Made by a program: the position numbers and the translations under genes
Notes under the pieces: generated by a model
Databases searched by the model: none
Told to the model about the DNA's origin: nothing
Seen by the model: the letters and a program-made list of their open reading frames with translations, nothing else
From: MnTg04 sp036443455
GTDB taxonomy: Bacteria; Pseudomonadota; Gammaproteobacteria; Steroidobacterales; MnTg04
Assembly (NCBI GenBank): GCA_036443455.1
Contig: JAZFYI010000013.1
Coordinates: 1 to 33,569 of the forward strand
Direction: 5' to 3'
Length of the DNA: 33,569 bases
In this document: positions 16,602-24,473 of the stretch, one piece after another
Numbering within the stretch: position 1 is the stretch's first letter
Layout of the letters: each line of letters opens with the position of its first letter

Positions 16602-17315
16602 ATGAACAGACTGCCGCTGGTCTTATTGCCTGCCTTCCTTTTCATGGGCTGCGCCGAACCTGAAAAGCCACCTGTATCGATAGCGACGCTGATCGAAGAC
16701 CCGACGTTGCTGGACGCGGTGCTGGCACGTTGCACGGCGGGAGACGAGGAGCTTCGCGCCAGCCAGGAATGCAAGAATGCGCGTCGTGCTGTCGATGTTG
16801 TTGCTGTAGCGGAGGCGGAGGAAAAGGAAAAAGTCGATCTGGAGGCCCAGTCCGAGCGCAAGCGTGCCGCCTTACGCCGACAGCGGGAACGCCTGGATCA
16901 GCAAAGAGAGATAAGCGAGGAGCGTGCCGAGAGCGAAGCGGCAGCGAAAGAAGCCGAAGAGCTGACTGGCTCTGCCGAATACGCCGATGCACTGGTTGCA
17001 GAAGAGGCGGTGGTCTTGCCGCCGACCACGCCGATCGGTGCCGTGATCGAGCCGGAAGTCACCGAAGACCCATCGCTGCCAGGGCTGGATGAGACCGAGA
17101 TTTGCACGATCGACCCGGTGGCCTTGTCCGCTGCCGATCTTGAGATGCTGCTGATCGCATTGCAGCAGGAATGGCAGTTTCGCCAGTCGCGCGTTCAGCC
17201 CGCCGGAGCCGCAAACGGTGAGCAATTGCCGGTTCAGGAAACGGGGTTCACGACCGAGGGCGACCCACAAGGAGACAAACCGGCAGAAGCGTATTCCGGT
17301 GGTGACGGCGGGTAG
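16602..17315 (+). CDS. EexN-like lipoprotein with long acidic coiled tail
   Basis: The 237-aa protein starts with a lipoprotein signal (lipobox FMGC, lipidated C17). The next segment, SIATLIEDPTLLDAVLARC followed by SQECKNARRAVD, matches the pattern of EexN-family lipoproteins of conjugative systems: a Cys pair enclosing 'DP.LL...L..C......C.NA..A'. After residue 60 it diverges into a charged, coiled-coil-like helix (KEKVDLEAQSERKRAALRRQRERL) and a Pro/Glu-rich tail. EexN proteins mediate entry exclusion, but no conjugation genes are nearby, so a chromosomal housekeeping relative is more likely. It is located in the periplasmic or outer-membrane envelope. Confidence 0.7.
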   Translation: MNRLPLVLLPAFLFMGCAEPEKPPVSIATLIEDPTLLDAVLARCTAGDEELRASQECKNARRAVDVVAVAEAEEKEKVDLEAQSERKRAALRRQRERLDQQREISEERAESEAAAKEAEELTGSAEYADALVAEEAVVLPPTTPIGAVIEPEVTEDPSLPGLDETEICTIDPVALSAADLEMLLIALQQEWQFRQSRVQPAGAANGEQLPVQETGFTTEGDPQGDKPAEAYSGGDGG

Positions 17316-17552
17316 GAGCCGGTCGGACTCAGGGTTGTTCTACGGTGGCGGCGATCACGCCGCGGCCGGTCCAGGCAGGATTACCAGAATACCGGCGAGA
17401 TATCCTGCGCGGCATGATAGACGTCTTTGTGTCAAATTGACTCCACGATGAGTTACCCATATCGGTCTCAGTAGTTCCCCTTATTAACATGCTCGCGTGT
17501 CTGGGCTAGTTTTCGTGTCAGAAAACAACAAAATCGGTACACGGAGAGAGAT
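17316..17552. promoter_or_regulatory. Upstream region of fnr-like gene
   Basis: This 237-bp gap precedes the FNR-type regulator. A possible sigma-70 pair is TTGACT near 17438 with TATCGG about 17 bp downstream. The gene has a good ribosome-binding site (GGAGAG) just before ATG 17553. I found no clear TTGAT-N4-ATCAA FNR box, so autoregulation is not supported by sight. Confidence 0.35.
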
Positions 17553-18299
17553 ATGTTGAAGAACAACGCGGCGTTGCGGGCGGTCAGTACGCCAAGTTTG
17601 GCGGAATCTCAACAGCCATCAGGCGTGAGCGGTTGCAGGTCCTGCGCCATTCGCGCCATGTGCCTGCGGCCTCGGGATGCCAGTGTCGTGTGTCTGCCGG
17701 GACTAAAAGCTGCGCGCGCGGACTTTCACCTGGTCCGTGCCGGCGACCCCTGTGAACAATACTGTTTGCCGCGCAGCGGCGCCTTGAAAGCGTATCGAAA
17801 TACGCCCGATGGCCGCGAGCAAGTGATGGCTTTTTACCTGCCGGGGGAACTGGCCGGTCTGGACGGGCTGGCCGATGGTTGGAGCCAGTGGAACCTGGTC
17901 ACGCTGGAGGCCAGCTCGTTATGTACGGTAACGCACAAAAACCTTATCGAGGCCGCCGGCCAGGTGCCCGAACTGCTAAACAGCCTGATGCGACGGCTCA
18001 GCGGCGACATGTTGAAAGCTGCAGACCTGGCGACCGGAAGCAGCGCCGAGGCTCGCCTGGCCGGATTCCTGATCGACATTGCTCAACGGATGGGCGATTC
18101 ATGTCTTGATGGCGCCGATTTTTGTCTGCCGATGTCGCGGCAGGACATTGCCAGCTACCTGGCGCTGGCGCCGGAGACGATTTCCCGCCTGTTTGCGCGC
18201 CTGCGCGACGATCGTTTGATCGATGTCGACCGAAAACGGCTGCGAATACTGGATTATCCGGGGTTGTCGCAGATCGCTCAAACTGACCTGGCCGCCTGA
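17553..18299 (+). CDS. fnr: FNR-type oxygen-responsive transcription regulator
   Basis: This 248-aa Crp/Fnr regulator carries the Fe-S cysteines of E. coli FNR: CRSCAIRAMC gives C28, C31 and C37 (C-x2-C-x5-C), and C124 in SSLCTV corresponds to C122 of FNR. It should bind a [4Fe-4S] cluster that is lost on exposure to O2. The cyclic-nucleotide-fold domain fills residues about 45-165. The HTH near 190-225 contains MSRQDIASYLALAPETISRLFARL, with the E-x-x-S-R DNA-contact residues of the FNR subclass. It would activate anaerobic or micro-oxic respiration genes. It lies alone, convergent with the SYLF gene only 13 bp downstream. Confidence 0.92.
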   Translation: MLKNNAALRAVSTPSLAESQQPSGVSGCRSCAIRAMCLRPRDASVVCLPGLKAARADFHLVRAGDPCEQYCLPRSGALKAYRNTPDGREQVMAFYLPGELAGLDGLADGWSQWNLVTLEASSLCTVTHKNLIEAAGQVPELLNSLMRRLSGDMLKAADLATGSSAEARLAGFLIDIAQRMGDSCLDGADFCLPMSRQDIASYLALAPETISRLFARLRDDRLIDVDRKRLRILDYPGLSQIAQTDLAA

Positions 18300-18312
18300 G
18301 GCCGCGGCCGGA

Positions 18313-19125
18313 TTATTCGTCGGGCTCGGGTTCGGCTCCTGGTATCGGTTCGGGCGTATAGACCGGGAAGGTCTTGACGCCGCTGCCGCTCTCGCCGTCG
18401 TCTGTGCTCGGCTCGCTGTACTGGATCGCACTGTCGGGGGCCGGTGCATATTTTGCCAGTGCCGCCATGAACTCGCGGGCTGGCTGTGGCGGCGTGATGT
18501 CGCCAAAAATTATCTCGCCGGCATCGACGGAGTCGCGATGGTAAAAACTGGCGTTTGCCTTGTCGTCTATGGAAATCACCGAGCCATCCAATGCAATACC
18601 GATAAACAGCCCGCGGCTCCTGGAGTATGAATAAACCTCTGCATCGAACTTGATATCGGTTGCGGCGCTGCCGGTACGGCCGACCGGTCCCGCAGCCACC
18701 GATGCATCCGCACCGAGCGTCAGTTTGCCGCCGGTGATCCCATCCACGCCTTTCTTGTTCTTGAAAACCAGGATCAGGTCGGTCTCGGATATGCCAATCT
18801 GCAATCCCCAGCTACCGCCTTTGAGCTTGATAAAGCTGGGATTGCTCCAGCTGTTGTCCGCTTTGCGCACGCTGATCGCGCCTTTGCCAAAGCGGCCGCC
18901 AAAAACCAGGCCCGCCTTCATGACGCTGGGTATGACGGCAACTGCGTAGGCCTTTGTCAGCAAGGACTCGGGGATACTCGTCTCCCTGATGCGCATGATT
19001 TGATCGAGGACCTCGACCGCCGTGTCAATACGTTTTTCTTCCTTGCTTTGCGCCTGCGCCAGCAACGGTACTAGAAACAAAACTGCAAGGCCCGCAAGCA
19101 GGCTGAATTTTCTGGACATAGCCAT
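18313..19125 (-). CDS. SYLF-domain (Ysc84-like) exported lipid-binding protein
   Basis: This 270-aa protein has a signal peptide (MAMSRKFSLLAGLAVLFLVPLLAQAQ). It then carries the SYLF/Ysc84 domain: IPESLLTKAYAVAVIPSVMKAGLVFGGRFGKGAISV, followed by GLQIGISETDLILVF, VGRTGSAATDIKFDAEVYSYSRSRGLFIGIALDG. SYLF proteins bind phosphoinositides in eukaryotes; bacterial members are exported and of unknown function. The C-terminus is an acidic low-complexity tail (PEPIPGAEPEPDE). ATG 19125 was chosen because of the GGAG 8 nt upstream and the signal peptide; the much longer open frame upstream is the antisense of ApbE. It is divergent from apbE. Confidence 0.9.
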   Translation of the reverse strand: MAMSRKFSLLAGLAVLFLVPLLAQAQSKEEKRIDTAVEVLDQIMRIRETSIPESLLTKAYAVAVIPSVMKAGLVFGGRFGKGAISVRKADNSWSNPSFIKLKGGSWGLQIGISETDLILVFKNKKGVDGITGGKLTLGADASVAAGPVGRTGSAATDIKFDAEVYSYSRSRGLFIGIALDGSVISIDDKANASFYHRDSVDAGEIIFGDITPPQPAREFMAALAKYAPAPDSAIQYSEPSTDDGESGSGVKTFPVYTPEPIPGAEPEPDE

Positions 19126-19296
19126 CTTTATTTCTCCGCGTTTCCGGGTGTGAACCCAAAACCCGTCCAAGGTTCCCGTCGAGGCGGGTATCGCCAGCTT
19201 ACTGCAATGGTGGCGGGAATATCCAGCGCCCGCGAGTCCGGCTACACTGCGCAGGCCGCCTGCCGTTCTTGCGGCGGAGATAGTATGGAAGGAGCA

Positions 19297-20274
19297 ATGA
19301 ATTCTCGCCGGTTTCTGATGTTTGCGGGCTGCCTGTTGTGGTCCGTCGTCGCCACCGCCGAGTGGTATACCAACGAGCAGGCGATCATGGGCACGGTCAT
19401 TCGCACCGAGTTGTGGAGCGATGATCCGCTGATGGCTGCCGAAGCGATCAGGCTGGTGAACGAGGAAATGCACCGCATCGACCGATTGATGAGTACCTAC
19501 AAGCCGGATTCCGAGATTTCGCGGGTCAACCGGGACGGGGCGGAAAAACCAGTCAGGATCAGCGCCGAATTGCTGGACCTCCTTGCCAGGGGAATCGAAA
19601 TGTCGCGGCTGACCGGCGGCGCATTCGACATCACTTATGCCAGCATCGGCCAGCTGTATGATTATCGCGCCGGTGTCCGCCCCGATGAACAACAGATTGC
19701 AGCCACCTTGCCGGCCATCGATTACCGGCTGGTCGAGCTGGACCTCGATGAGTGCACCGTATTCTTTGCCAGGCATGGAGTACGGATCGATCTGGGTGGC
19801 ATCGCCAAGGGCTACGCGGTCGAGCGCGGTGTCGGTATCCTGCGCGCGCAGGGTATTGAGCACGGGCTGGTCAGCGCCGGCGGCGACAGCCGGATCCTGG
19901 GCGATCGGCGGGGTGCGCCATGGATGGTTGGCGTGCGTGACCCGAGAAACAGCGATCGGGTTATCGCCAGGTTGCCGCTCATCGACGAAGCGATTTCCAC
20001 GTCCGGGGACTACGAGCGATTTTTTGAGGAAGACGGGGTTCGTTATCACCACATTATCAGCCCCGCCACTGGCCACTCGGTCAGCGAAGTGCGCAGCGTC
20101 ACGATTATCGGGCCTGACGCGACGATGACCGATGGTCTTTCCACCAGTGTTTTCGTGATGGGCCTGGAAGACGGCTTGCGACTGATCGATTCGCTGGATG
20201 ATTTTGAAGCGGTGATCGTCGACCGGCACGGTGCACTGCACCGGTCCGGCGGGTTTCTGCCGTCGCAACAATAA
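19297..20274 (+). CDS. apbE: ApbE: FAD:protein FMN transferase, exported
   Basis: The 325-aa enzyme attaches FMN covalently to Thr/Ser of extracytoplasmic flavoproteins using FAD and Mg2+. It has a signal peptide (MNSRRFLMFAGCLLWSVVATAEW), the IMGT segment at 30-33, GGAFDITYASIGQLY, the DLGGIAKGYAVE motif near residues 166-177, SAGGDSRILG, and YHHIISPATG followed by DGLSTSVFVMG, which binds Mg2+. Length fits the family. The start has GGAGC just upstream. It lies on the same strand as, and 255 bp before, the sigma-54 promoter of the large redox operon. I saw no obvious [D/S]GxT/S-GAT-type flavinylation site in the window, so its target is probably encoded elsewhere or recognised differently. 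Confidence 0.93.
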   Translation: MNSRRFLMFAGCLLWSVVATAEWYTNEQAIMGTVIRTELWSDDPLMAAEAIRLVNEEMHRIDRLMSTYKPDSEISRVNRDGAEKPVRISAELLDLLARGIEMSRLTGGAFDITYASIGQLYDYRAGVRPDEQQIAATLPAIDYRLVELDLDECTVFFARHGVRIDLGGIAKGYAVERGVGILRAQGIEHGLVSAGGDSRILGDRRGAPWMVGVRDPRNSDRVIARLPLIDEAISTSGDYERFFEEDGVRYHHIISPATGHSVSEVRSVTIIGPDATMTDGLSTSVFVMGLEDGLRLIDSLDDFEAVIVDRHGALHRSGGFLPSQQ

Positions 20275-20528
20275 GCAACGGTCGCGGCACCGGCAGGCCT
20301 CGCCCGCTTATGTATCAAAGTCAGTGATTGCTAGTCGCGAGCCGTCCCCTGTCTTCGATTGGCGACAAGAAAAGCCCTTTAAAAACAGCATATTGCAAGA
20401 AGCCGGAAAATAACTGTTTGCACCTGGCGACGGTTGTTGACGCTATTTTCCATAAAAACCGGCACGGCTCACGTCCGGGTTTCGCGTTTGTCCTCTAAGC
20501 CGATGATTTCATGAACGATTACTCAAAC
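20275..20528. other. Intergenic region upstream of the sigma-54 promoter
   Basis: These 254 bp separate apbE from the sigma-54 promoter. An enhancer-binding protein would be expected to bind here, 70-250 bp upstream of the promoter. I saw no clear dyad for a known activator. A CCGTCCCCTGTC string at about 20341 resembles the dispersed tract at 7279-7305 only weakly. Confidence 0.4.
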
Positions 20529-20543
20529 TGGCACGAAAGTTGC
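20529..20543 (+). promoter_or_regulatory. Sigma-54 (-24/-12) promoter
   Basis: The sequence TGGCACGAAAGTTGC matches the RpoN consensus TGGCAC-N5-TTGC. The -24 GG and the -12 GC are separated by exactly 10 bp. Initiation is expected about 12 bp past the -12 GC, near 20555. This gives a leader of some 390 nt before the first gene, containing the c-di-GMP aptamer. An AAA+ enhancer-binding protein is required; none is encoded in this window. Confidence 0.85.
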
Positions 20544-20616
20544 CATTAATAGTGTGTGGCGTTTCTTTATCAATCACCAGGCCTTCGACAAGGAATCGTC
20601 CGGTCGGGTGATACAG

Positions 20617-20677
20617 ATCGAATGCCGCCTGCTGCGGCCCTTTAAAGCCGAGGGTTCCAAAGCGTGCGGCGCTCGAT
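20617..20677 (+). other. Predicted leader hairpin upstream of the riboswitch
   Basis: ATCGAATGCCGC (20617-20628) can pair with GCGGCGCTCGAT (about 20666-20677), with a short internal mismatch, across a 37-nt loop that itself contains complementary GC-rich pieces. It lies between the sigma-54 start and the aptamer. It may stabilise the leader RNA or be a second regulatory element. Confidence 0.4.
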
Positions 20678-20710
20678 TGACAGAAGACGAAAGGCTGTGC
20701 ACGGTGCACG

Positions 20711-20794
20711 GTACTGATAAAGGCAAACTCGCCGAAAGGTGGGGACGCAAAGCAACCGGTCTAAGGGAAATCCCAAGACGGCGGGGCTGCCAGT
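20711..20794 (+). ncRNA. c-di-GMP-I riboswitch (GEMM-I) aptamer
   Basis: The conserved core is present in order: GGCAAACTC at 20722-20730, a GAAA tetraloop at 20734-20737, GGGGACGCAAAGC at 20741-20753, CCGGTCTAA at 20756-20764, and the closing GGCGGGGCTGCC at 20780-20791. P1 is formed by ACTG (20713-20716) with CAGT (20791-20794). These match the class I c-di-GMP riboswitch (Vc2-type), including the tetraloop and its receptor. A T-run follows directly at 20794-20799, suggesting a transcriptional expression platform. Whether ligand turns the operon on or off is not decided by the sequence. Confidence 0.93.
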
Positions 20795-20943
20795 TTTTTA
20801 TAGCTGTTTGACTTTCTCCGTGGAAACCCCGACCGGTCTGTACCTGGCCTGAGTTCACGACCCATGCCAATGGGAGTGGTGAGCCTTGCACCCGGTTCTT
20901 TGCTTTGTTGCCTCCTGGTTACATTTACGGGACGGGTACGGAT
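20795..20943 (+). promoter_or_regulatory. Riboswitch expression platform and leader
   Basis: A six-T run follows the aptamer. Further down, GACCGGT at 20831-20837 is the exact complement of ACCGGTC at 20755-20761 inside aptamer helix P3, so a competing anti-aptamer helix can form. The end of the leader has a purine-rich GGGTACGGAT before ATG 20944. These elements together could switch between a P3-folded and an open form. Confidence 0.5.
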
Positions 20944-23811
20944 ATGGACAAAGTAAACAGGAACAAGTCAGGCGGAGTTTTTCTTCTTGCAGCGCTTGCG
21001 TTATTGCTCGGCAGCTGTGGCGACAGCGCCAGGGAAGAGGTCGTCGTCGAAGGCGCCCTGGCGATCGTTTTTGTTCAACGCGGTGTCAACGCAGTTGGCA
21101 ACCCGACCGATGGGACTATTTTCCAGGCCGGCGGTGACCTGATGAGCCTGGATCTTTCCTCGCCGAGCGCGACCATGAGCAATCTGACCGAGACCTACAC
21201 GGCAGGCGCCGGCGATGTTTCAGACCCGGAAGTTTCTTTCGATGGGCAACGCATCCTGTTTGCGATGCGCGGGCCCAATGACCCGACCTGGAACATTTTC
21301 GAATACGAAATGGCCACCGCCGCGTTGACCCGTATCGTTGCGGACAATCTTATCGCCAATGCCGGCGATGATGTCGACCCGGCTTACCTGCCCGATGGCC
21401 GGATCGTGTTCAGTTCGAATCGCCAGGAAAAATCGCGCCAGATCCTGAGTACAGAAAATACCGAGCAGTTTTCCTTTCTCGACGAGTATGAACGCGAGCG
21501 CTCGATCGTCCTGCATGTCATGAATGGCGATGGCAGCGATATACACCAGATTTCATTTAACCAGAGCCACGACCGCAACCCGACGGTCCTGATCACCGGC
21601 GAAATCATGTTCTCGCGCTGGGATCATGTGGGTAATCGCAACCATTTCCCGATTTTCTTCACCAACCCGGATGGCACCAACATTTTTGTCCAGTACGGCG
21701 CATTCAGCCCCGGAAACAGCATGCTGCATCCGCGTGAAATGCCTGACGGGCGGGTCATGAGTTCGTTGATGCCATTGTCCGGGACCTTCGAAGGGGGCGC
21801 CGTAGTCGCCGTCGATATCCGTAATTTTTCCGAGTTCAACGAGCCCACGGCGGGGGCGCCTGCCGGTGCAGTCGGCCAGGTTGAAGTAACCCCGTTGCCG
21901 ATCGAATTTGGCGATGACGTATCTGTAAACGGACGCTTCACGACGCCGTTTCCGCTTTGGGACGGCACCAACCGCGCGCTGGTCAGCTGGTCACCGTTGC
22001 GCCCCGAAATGGAGACCGATCCATTTTCCGGCGTGGAAGTCGAGGTTGAAGGCGAACCGCTGTATGGCATTTACATGCTGGACATGGACACCGATTCGAT
22101 GCGCCCGATCGCCTTGCCGCAGGATGGCATGGCCTATACGGATGCGATTCCTTTGCAGGCGCGACCCGTGCCAAACACGATTAGCGATAAACCGCTGGAT
22201 GCCGCCCTCGCGGCCCAGGGCATGGGCATTATCAACGTCAAGAGCGTTTATGACACCGATGGCCAGGATTTGATGGGTGCGAACATGCTGATTAGCGGCG
22301 AAAATATCCCGATGATAGCGGCACCGCCCGGGGATTCACGTTCCATGGTCGCGGACGTGGCGACGATCAAGGATCCGCTGCTGACCAATGCCGCCGGCCG
22401 GGTCGGTCGTTTTATCCGGATTACCCGCGCGGTCTCCACGCCTCGTGGCATATCGATGAACGCCATCGGTGAGAGCGACATGGAGATGCAACGCATCCTT
22501 GGCTATGGGGTTGAAGAGCCCGATGGCTCGTTCCGTTTCAAAGTACCGGCTGACATTGCCCTCGGCGTTGCTGTCGTGGATTCCAATGGCCGCGCGATAC
22601 AGACCCATACCAACTGGCTGCAGGTTCGCCCCGGCGAAACCCGCACCTGTAACGGGTGTCACTCACCGCGACGTGGCGGCGCGCTCAATGCCGCGCCGAT
22701 CGCCGGCGACCATCCCAATACACGGTTGGCAGCGCAATCCGGCGAATCGATGGCCGAAACCCGTACCCGCCTGGATCCGCAGGTCATGGACCTGACGGCC
22801 GATATGGTTTTCCAGGACGTCTGGACCGACCCGGCGATCCGGGCGCCGGATCCGGACCTGGTGCTTGATTATGCCGGGCTCACGACGACGGCCCCGGTGA
22901 ATGGACTGATCAATTATCCGGATCATATTGCCCCGTTGTGGACCAGGGACCGCGGCGCCGATACTTGTATCGGGTGTCACAACAGCAACCTGGTGGGCGA
23001 CCCGGTATCGGTCGGGCTGGATCTGCGCAGCCTGTCGGCGGGCAATGGCCGCTTGTTGTCCTACGAGGAGCTGATGATTGGCGATCCGGTCATCGATTCC
23101 GCTACCGGACTGCCGGTTCTACGGGTCAGAAACGGCGAAATTGAAGTCGTGCGCCAGGCGCCGCTGGTATCGACCGGGTCCTCACGGCAAAGTTCGCGGA
23201 CCAGTCACCTGGTTGAAAAAATTTATGAGCAGGAACTTCGCGCCGGCAAGAACCTGGTCGCGGCCACCGTTGACCACGGCGGCATGATGAACGCATCCGA
23301 ACGGCGCCTGATGGCCGAGTGGATAGATGTTGGCGCGCAGTATTACAACAATCCGTTCGATGACGCGAATGGAGACGGCTTTAACAGTCTCAGCGAGGTT
23401 CGTGGCGGAGTGCGCGGTCTTAGCGAAAGCGCATTCAACGCACAGGTCCATCCGATCCTGATGACACGTTGTGCCGCTTGCCATCAGCCGTTTACCGGCA
23501 ATGGCACGCCATCCAACCCGCAAAATCCTGGTTTCAGCCCGAATCGCTTCGTGCTGACCGGGAGCCAGGAAGGCGATTTCAACATCACCGTCAGCATGGT
23601 CGAAAGCGTTTGCATGCCGGAACAAAGCAGCTTGCTCGAACGACCGGTCAGCGACGAGCTCGCCAATCCGCCGCATCCGCGCATCGACGATCCGAATGTT
23701 GCCGACGATCCCAATGACCCGCTGGCGGACGATGTCACCGTGTTGACGATCGCCGACGCCGATTATCAGACCATTTTCAACTGGGTTGCAGGCGGCGTTT
23801 GCATACCATGA
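20944..23811 (+). CDS. Triheme c-type cytochrome lipoprotein with PD40/HzsA-like propeller
   Basis: The 955-aa exported lipoprotein has a lipobox LLGSC in its N-terminus. Residues about 30-450 form a PD40/TolB-like beta-propeller (DPEVSFDGQRILFAMR, DVDPAYLPDGRIVFSSNR), the type seen in the HzsA middle domain. The C-terminal part has three CXXCH haem sites: CNGCH at C569, CIGCH at C675 and CAACH at C843. It would reside at the outer membrane or periplasm as an electron carrier or sensor. ATG 20944 begins the signal peptide with Lys/Arg in the n-region. It is the first gene of the riboswitch operon. This is a family relative, not a hydrazine synthase: no other hydrazine-synthase subunit is present. 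Confidence 0.92.
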   Translation: MDKVNRNKSGGVFLLAALALLLGSCGDSAREEVVVEGALAIVFVQRGVNAVGNPTDGTIFQAGGDLMSLDLSSPSATMSNLTETYTAGAGDVSDPEVSFDGQRILFAMRGPNDPTWNIFEYEMATAALTRIVADNLIANAGDDVDPAYLPDGRIVFSSNRQEKSRQILSTENTEQFSFLDEYERERSIVLHVMNGDGSDIHQISFNQSHDRNPTVLITGEIMFSRWDHVGNRNHFPIFFTNPDGTNIFVQYGAFSPGNSMLHPREMPDGRVMSSLMPLSGTFEGGAVVAVDIRNFSEFNEPTAGAPAGAVGQVEVTPLPIEFGDDVSVNGRFTTPFPLWDGTNRALVSWSPLRPEMETDPFSGVEVEVEGEPLYGIYMLDMDTDSMRPIALPQDGMAYTDAIPLQARPVPNTISDKPLDAALAAQGMGIINVKSVYDTDGQDLMGANMLISGENIPMIAAPPGDSRSMVADVATIKDPLLTNAAGRVGRFIRITRAVSTPRGISMNAIGESDMEMQRILGYGVEEPDGSFRFKVPADIALGVAVVDSNGRAIQTHTNWLQVRPGETRTCNGCHSPRRGGALNAAPIAGDHPNTRLAAQSGESMAETRTRLDPQVMDLTADMVFQDVWTDPAIRAPDPDLVLDYAGLTTTAPVNGLINYPDHIAPLWTRDRGADTCIGCHNSNLVGDPVSVGLDLRSLSAGNGRLLSYEELMIGDPVIDSATGLPVLRVRNGEIEVVRQAPLVSTGSSRQSSRTSHLVEKIYEQELRAGKNLVAATVDHGGMMNASERRLMAEWIDVGAQYYNNPFDDANGDGFNSLSEVRGGVRGLSESAFNAQVHPILMTRCAACHQPFTGNGTPSNPQNPGFSPNRFVLTGSQEGDFNITVSMVESVCMPEQSSLLERPVSDELANPPHPRIDDPNVADDPNDPLADDVTVLTIADADYQTIFNWVAGGVCIP

Positions 23812-23847
23812 ACCGGCGTGGGAAGAGGTATTGGAGATTGATGGGTG

Positions 23848-24363
23848 ATGGCTAAATCCTGGTATTTAATCGCAGTGTGCCTGCTCGCGCTGGTCGCCGC
23901 TTGTAATGAGGTGGAGAACGAGCAGCAGGCGCAGACCGCGCAATCGCTGTGCCTTGCCGATTACGAGGCCTGTGTGAATCCGATTTTTGATGGAACACTG
24001 AATGGCAGCGTGGGGCAAGTTACCTGCTCGGCCAGTGGTTGCCACAACCAGGCCGCCGGTTCGGGTGGCGCCTTCAAGATTTTTGCCAATGCACAGCCAG
24101 GATCGACCGAGATCCTGGCGAATTTTTTTGCGGCGAAGTCTTTTGCCAACCTGGATAACCCGGCACAGAGCAAACTTCTGCTCGAGCCGCTGCAGGGCGT
24201 GTCTTCGATCAGCGGCACGCATACCGGTGGCGATATTTTTCCGGACACCACTGACCAGTGCTACCAGGCAATTTTTAGCTGGATATCGACCCGCGTGGAT
24301 GACCGGAACTCATCGAGTTGCGGTGTCTGCGTGGCCGCTGCACTGGCCAGTTGCGGGTTCTGA
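23848..24363 (+). CDS. Small Cys-rich lipoprotein with CX4CH haem-like motif
   Basis: The 171-aa lipoprotein has the lipobox LVAAC. A CSASGCH segment (CX4CH) occurs near residue 58, in a compact sequence also carrying other cysteines (CLADYEACVNP, QCYQAIF and a C-terminal SSCGVCVAAALASC). CX4CH is a recognised variant c-haem site in some multihaem cytochromes, but an unattached haem or a disulphide is also possible. It follows the triheme gene by 36 bp and is probably its partner. Either GTG 23845 or ATG 23848 could be the start; GGAG lies 8-11 nt before. Confidence 0.8.
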   Translation: MAKSWYLIAVCLLALVAACNEVENEQQAQTAQSLCLADYEACVNPIFDGTLNGSVGQVTCSASGCHNQAAGSGGAFKIFANAQPGSTEILANFFAAKSFANLDNPAQSKLLLEPLQGVSSISGTHTGGDIFPDTTDQCYQAIFSWISTRVDDRNSSSCGVCVAAALASCGF

Positions 24364-24473
24364 ACCGAGGTGGTGGTTGGCTCTTATGTAAAAAACTGTG
24401 AGGCGGGTAACGGAACGAGCCGGGCATTAATGAGGAAATGGAGCTTGAATTCGTTACTGACACTGGAAAACCG

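Noticed and set aside
17430..17552. FNR-box autoregulation of the fnr-like gene
   Set aside because: No TTGAT-N4-ATCAA-like site could be found by eye; only TTGACT half-similarity.
18313..20271. A 652-codon open frame on the minus strand covering apbE
   Set aside because: The first 382 codons are the antisense of apbE, with no protein-like character; the true gene is the SYLF protein starting at 19125.
20554..20811. An 85-codon open frame over the leader and aptamer
   Set aside because: It overlaps the conserved riboswitch core, whose RNA conservation explains the sequence.
20944..23811. Hydrazine synthase alpha subunit
   Set aside because: Only propeller similarity; the other hydrazine-synthase subunits and anammox context are absent.
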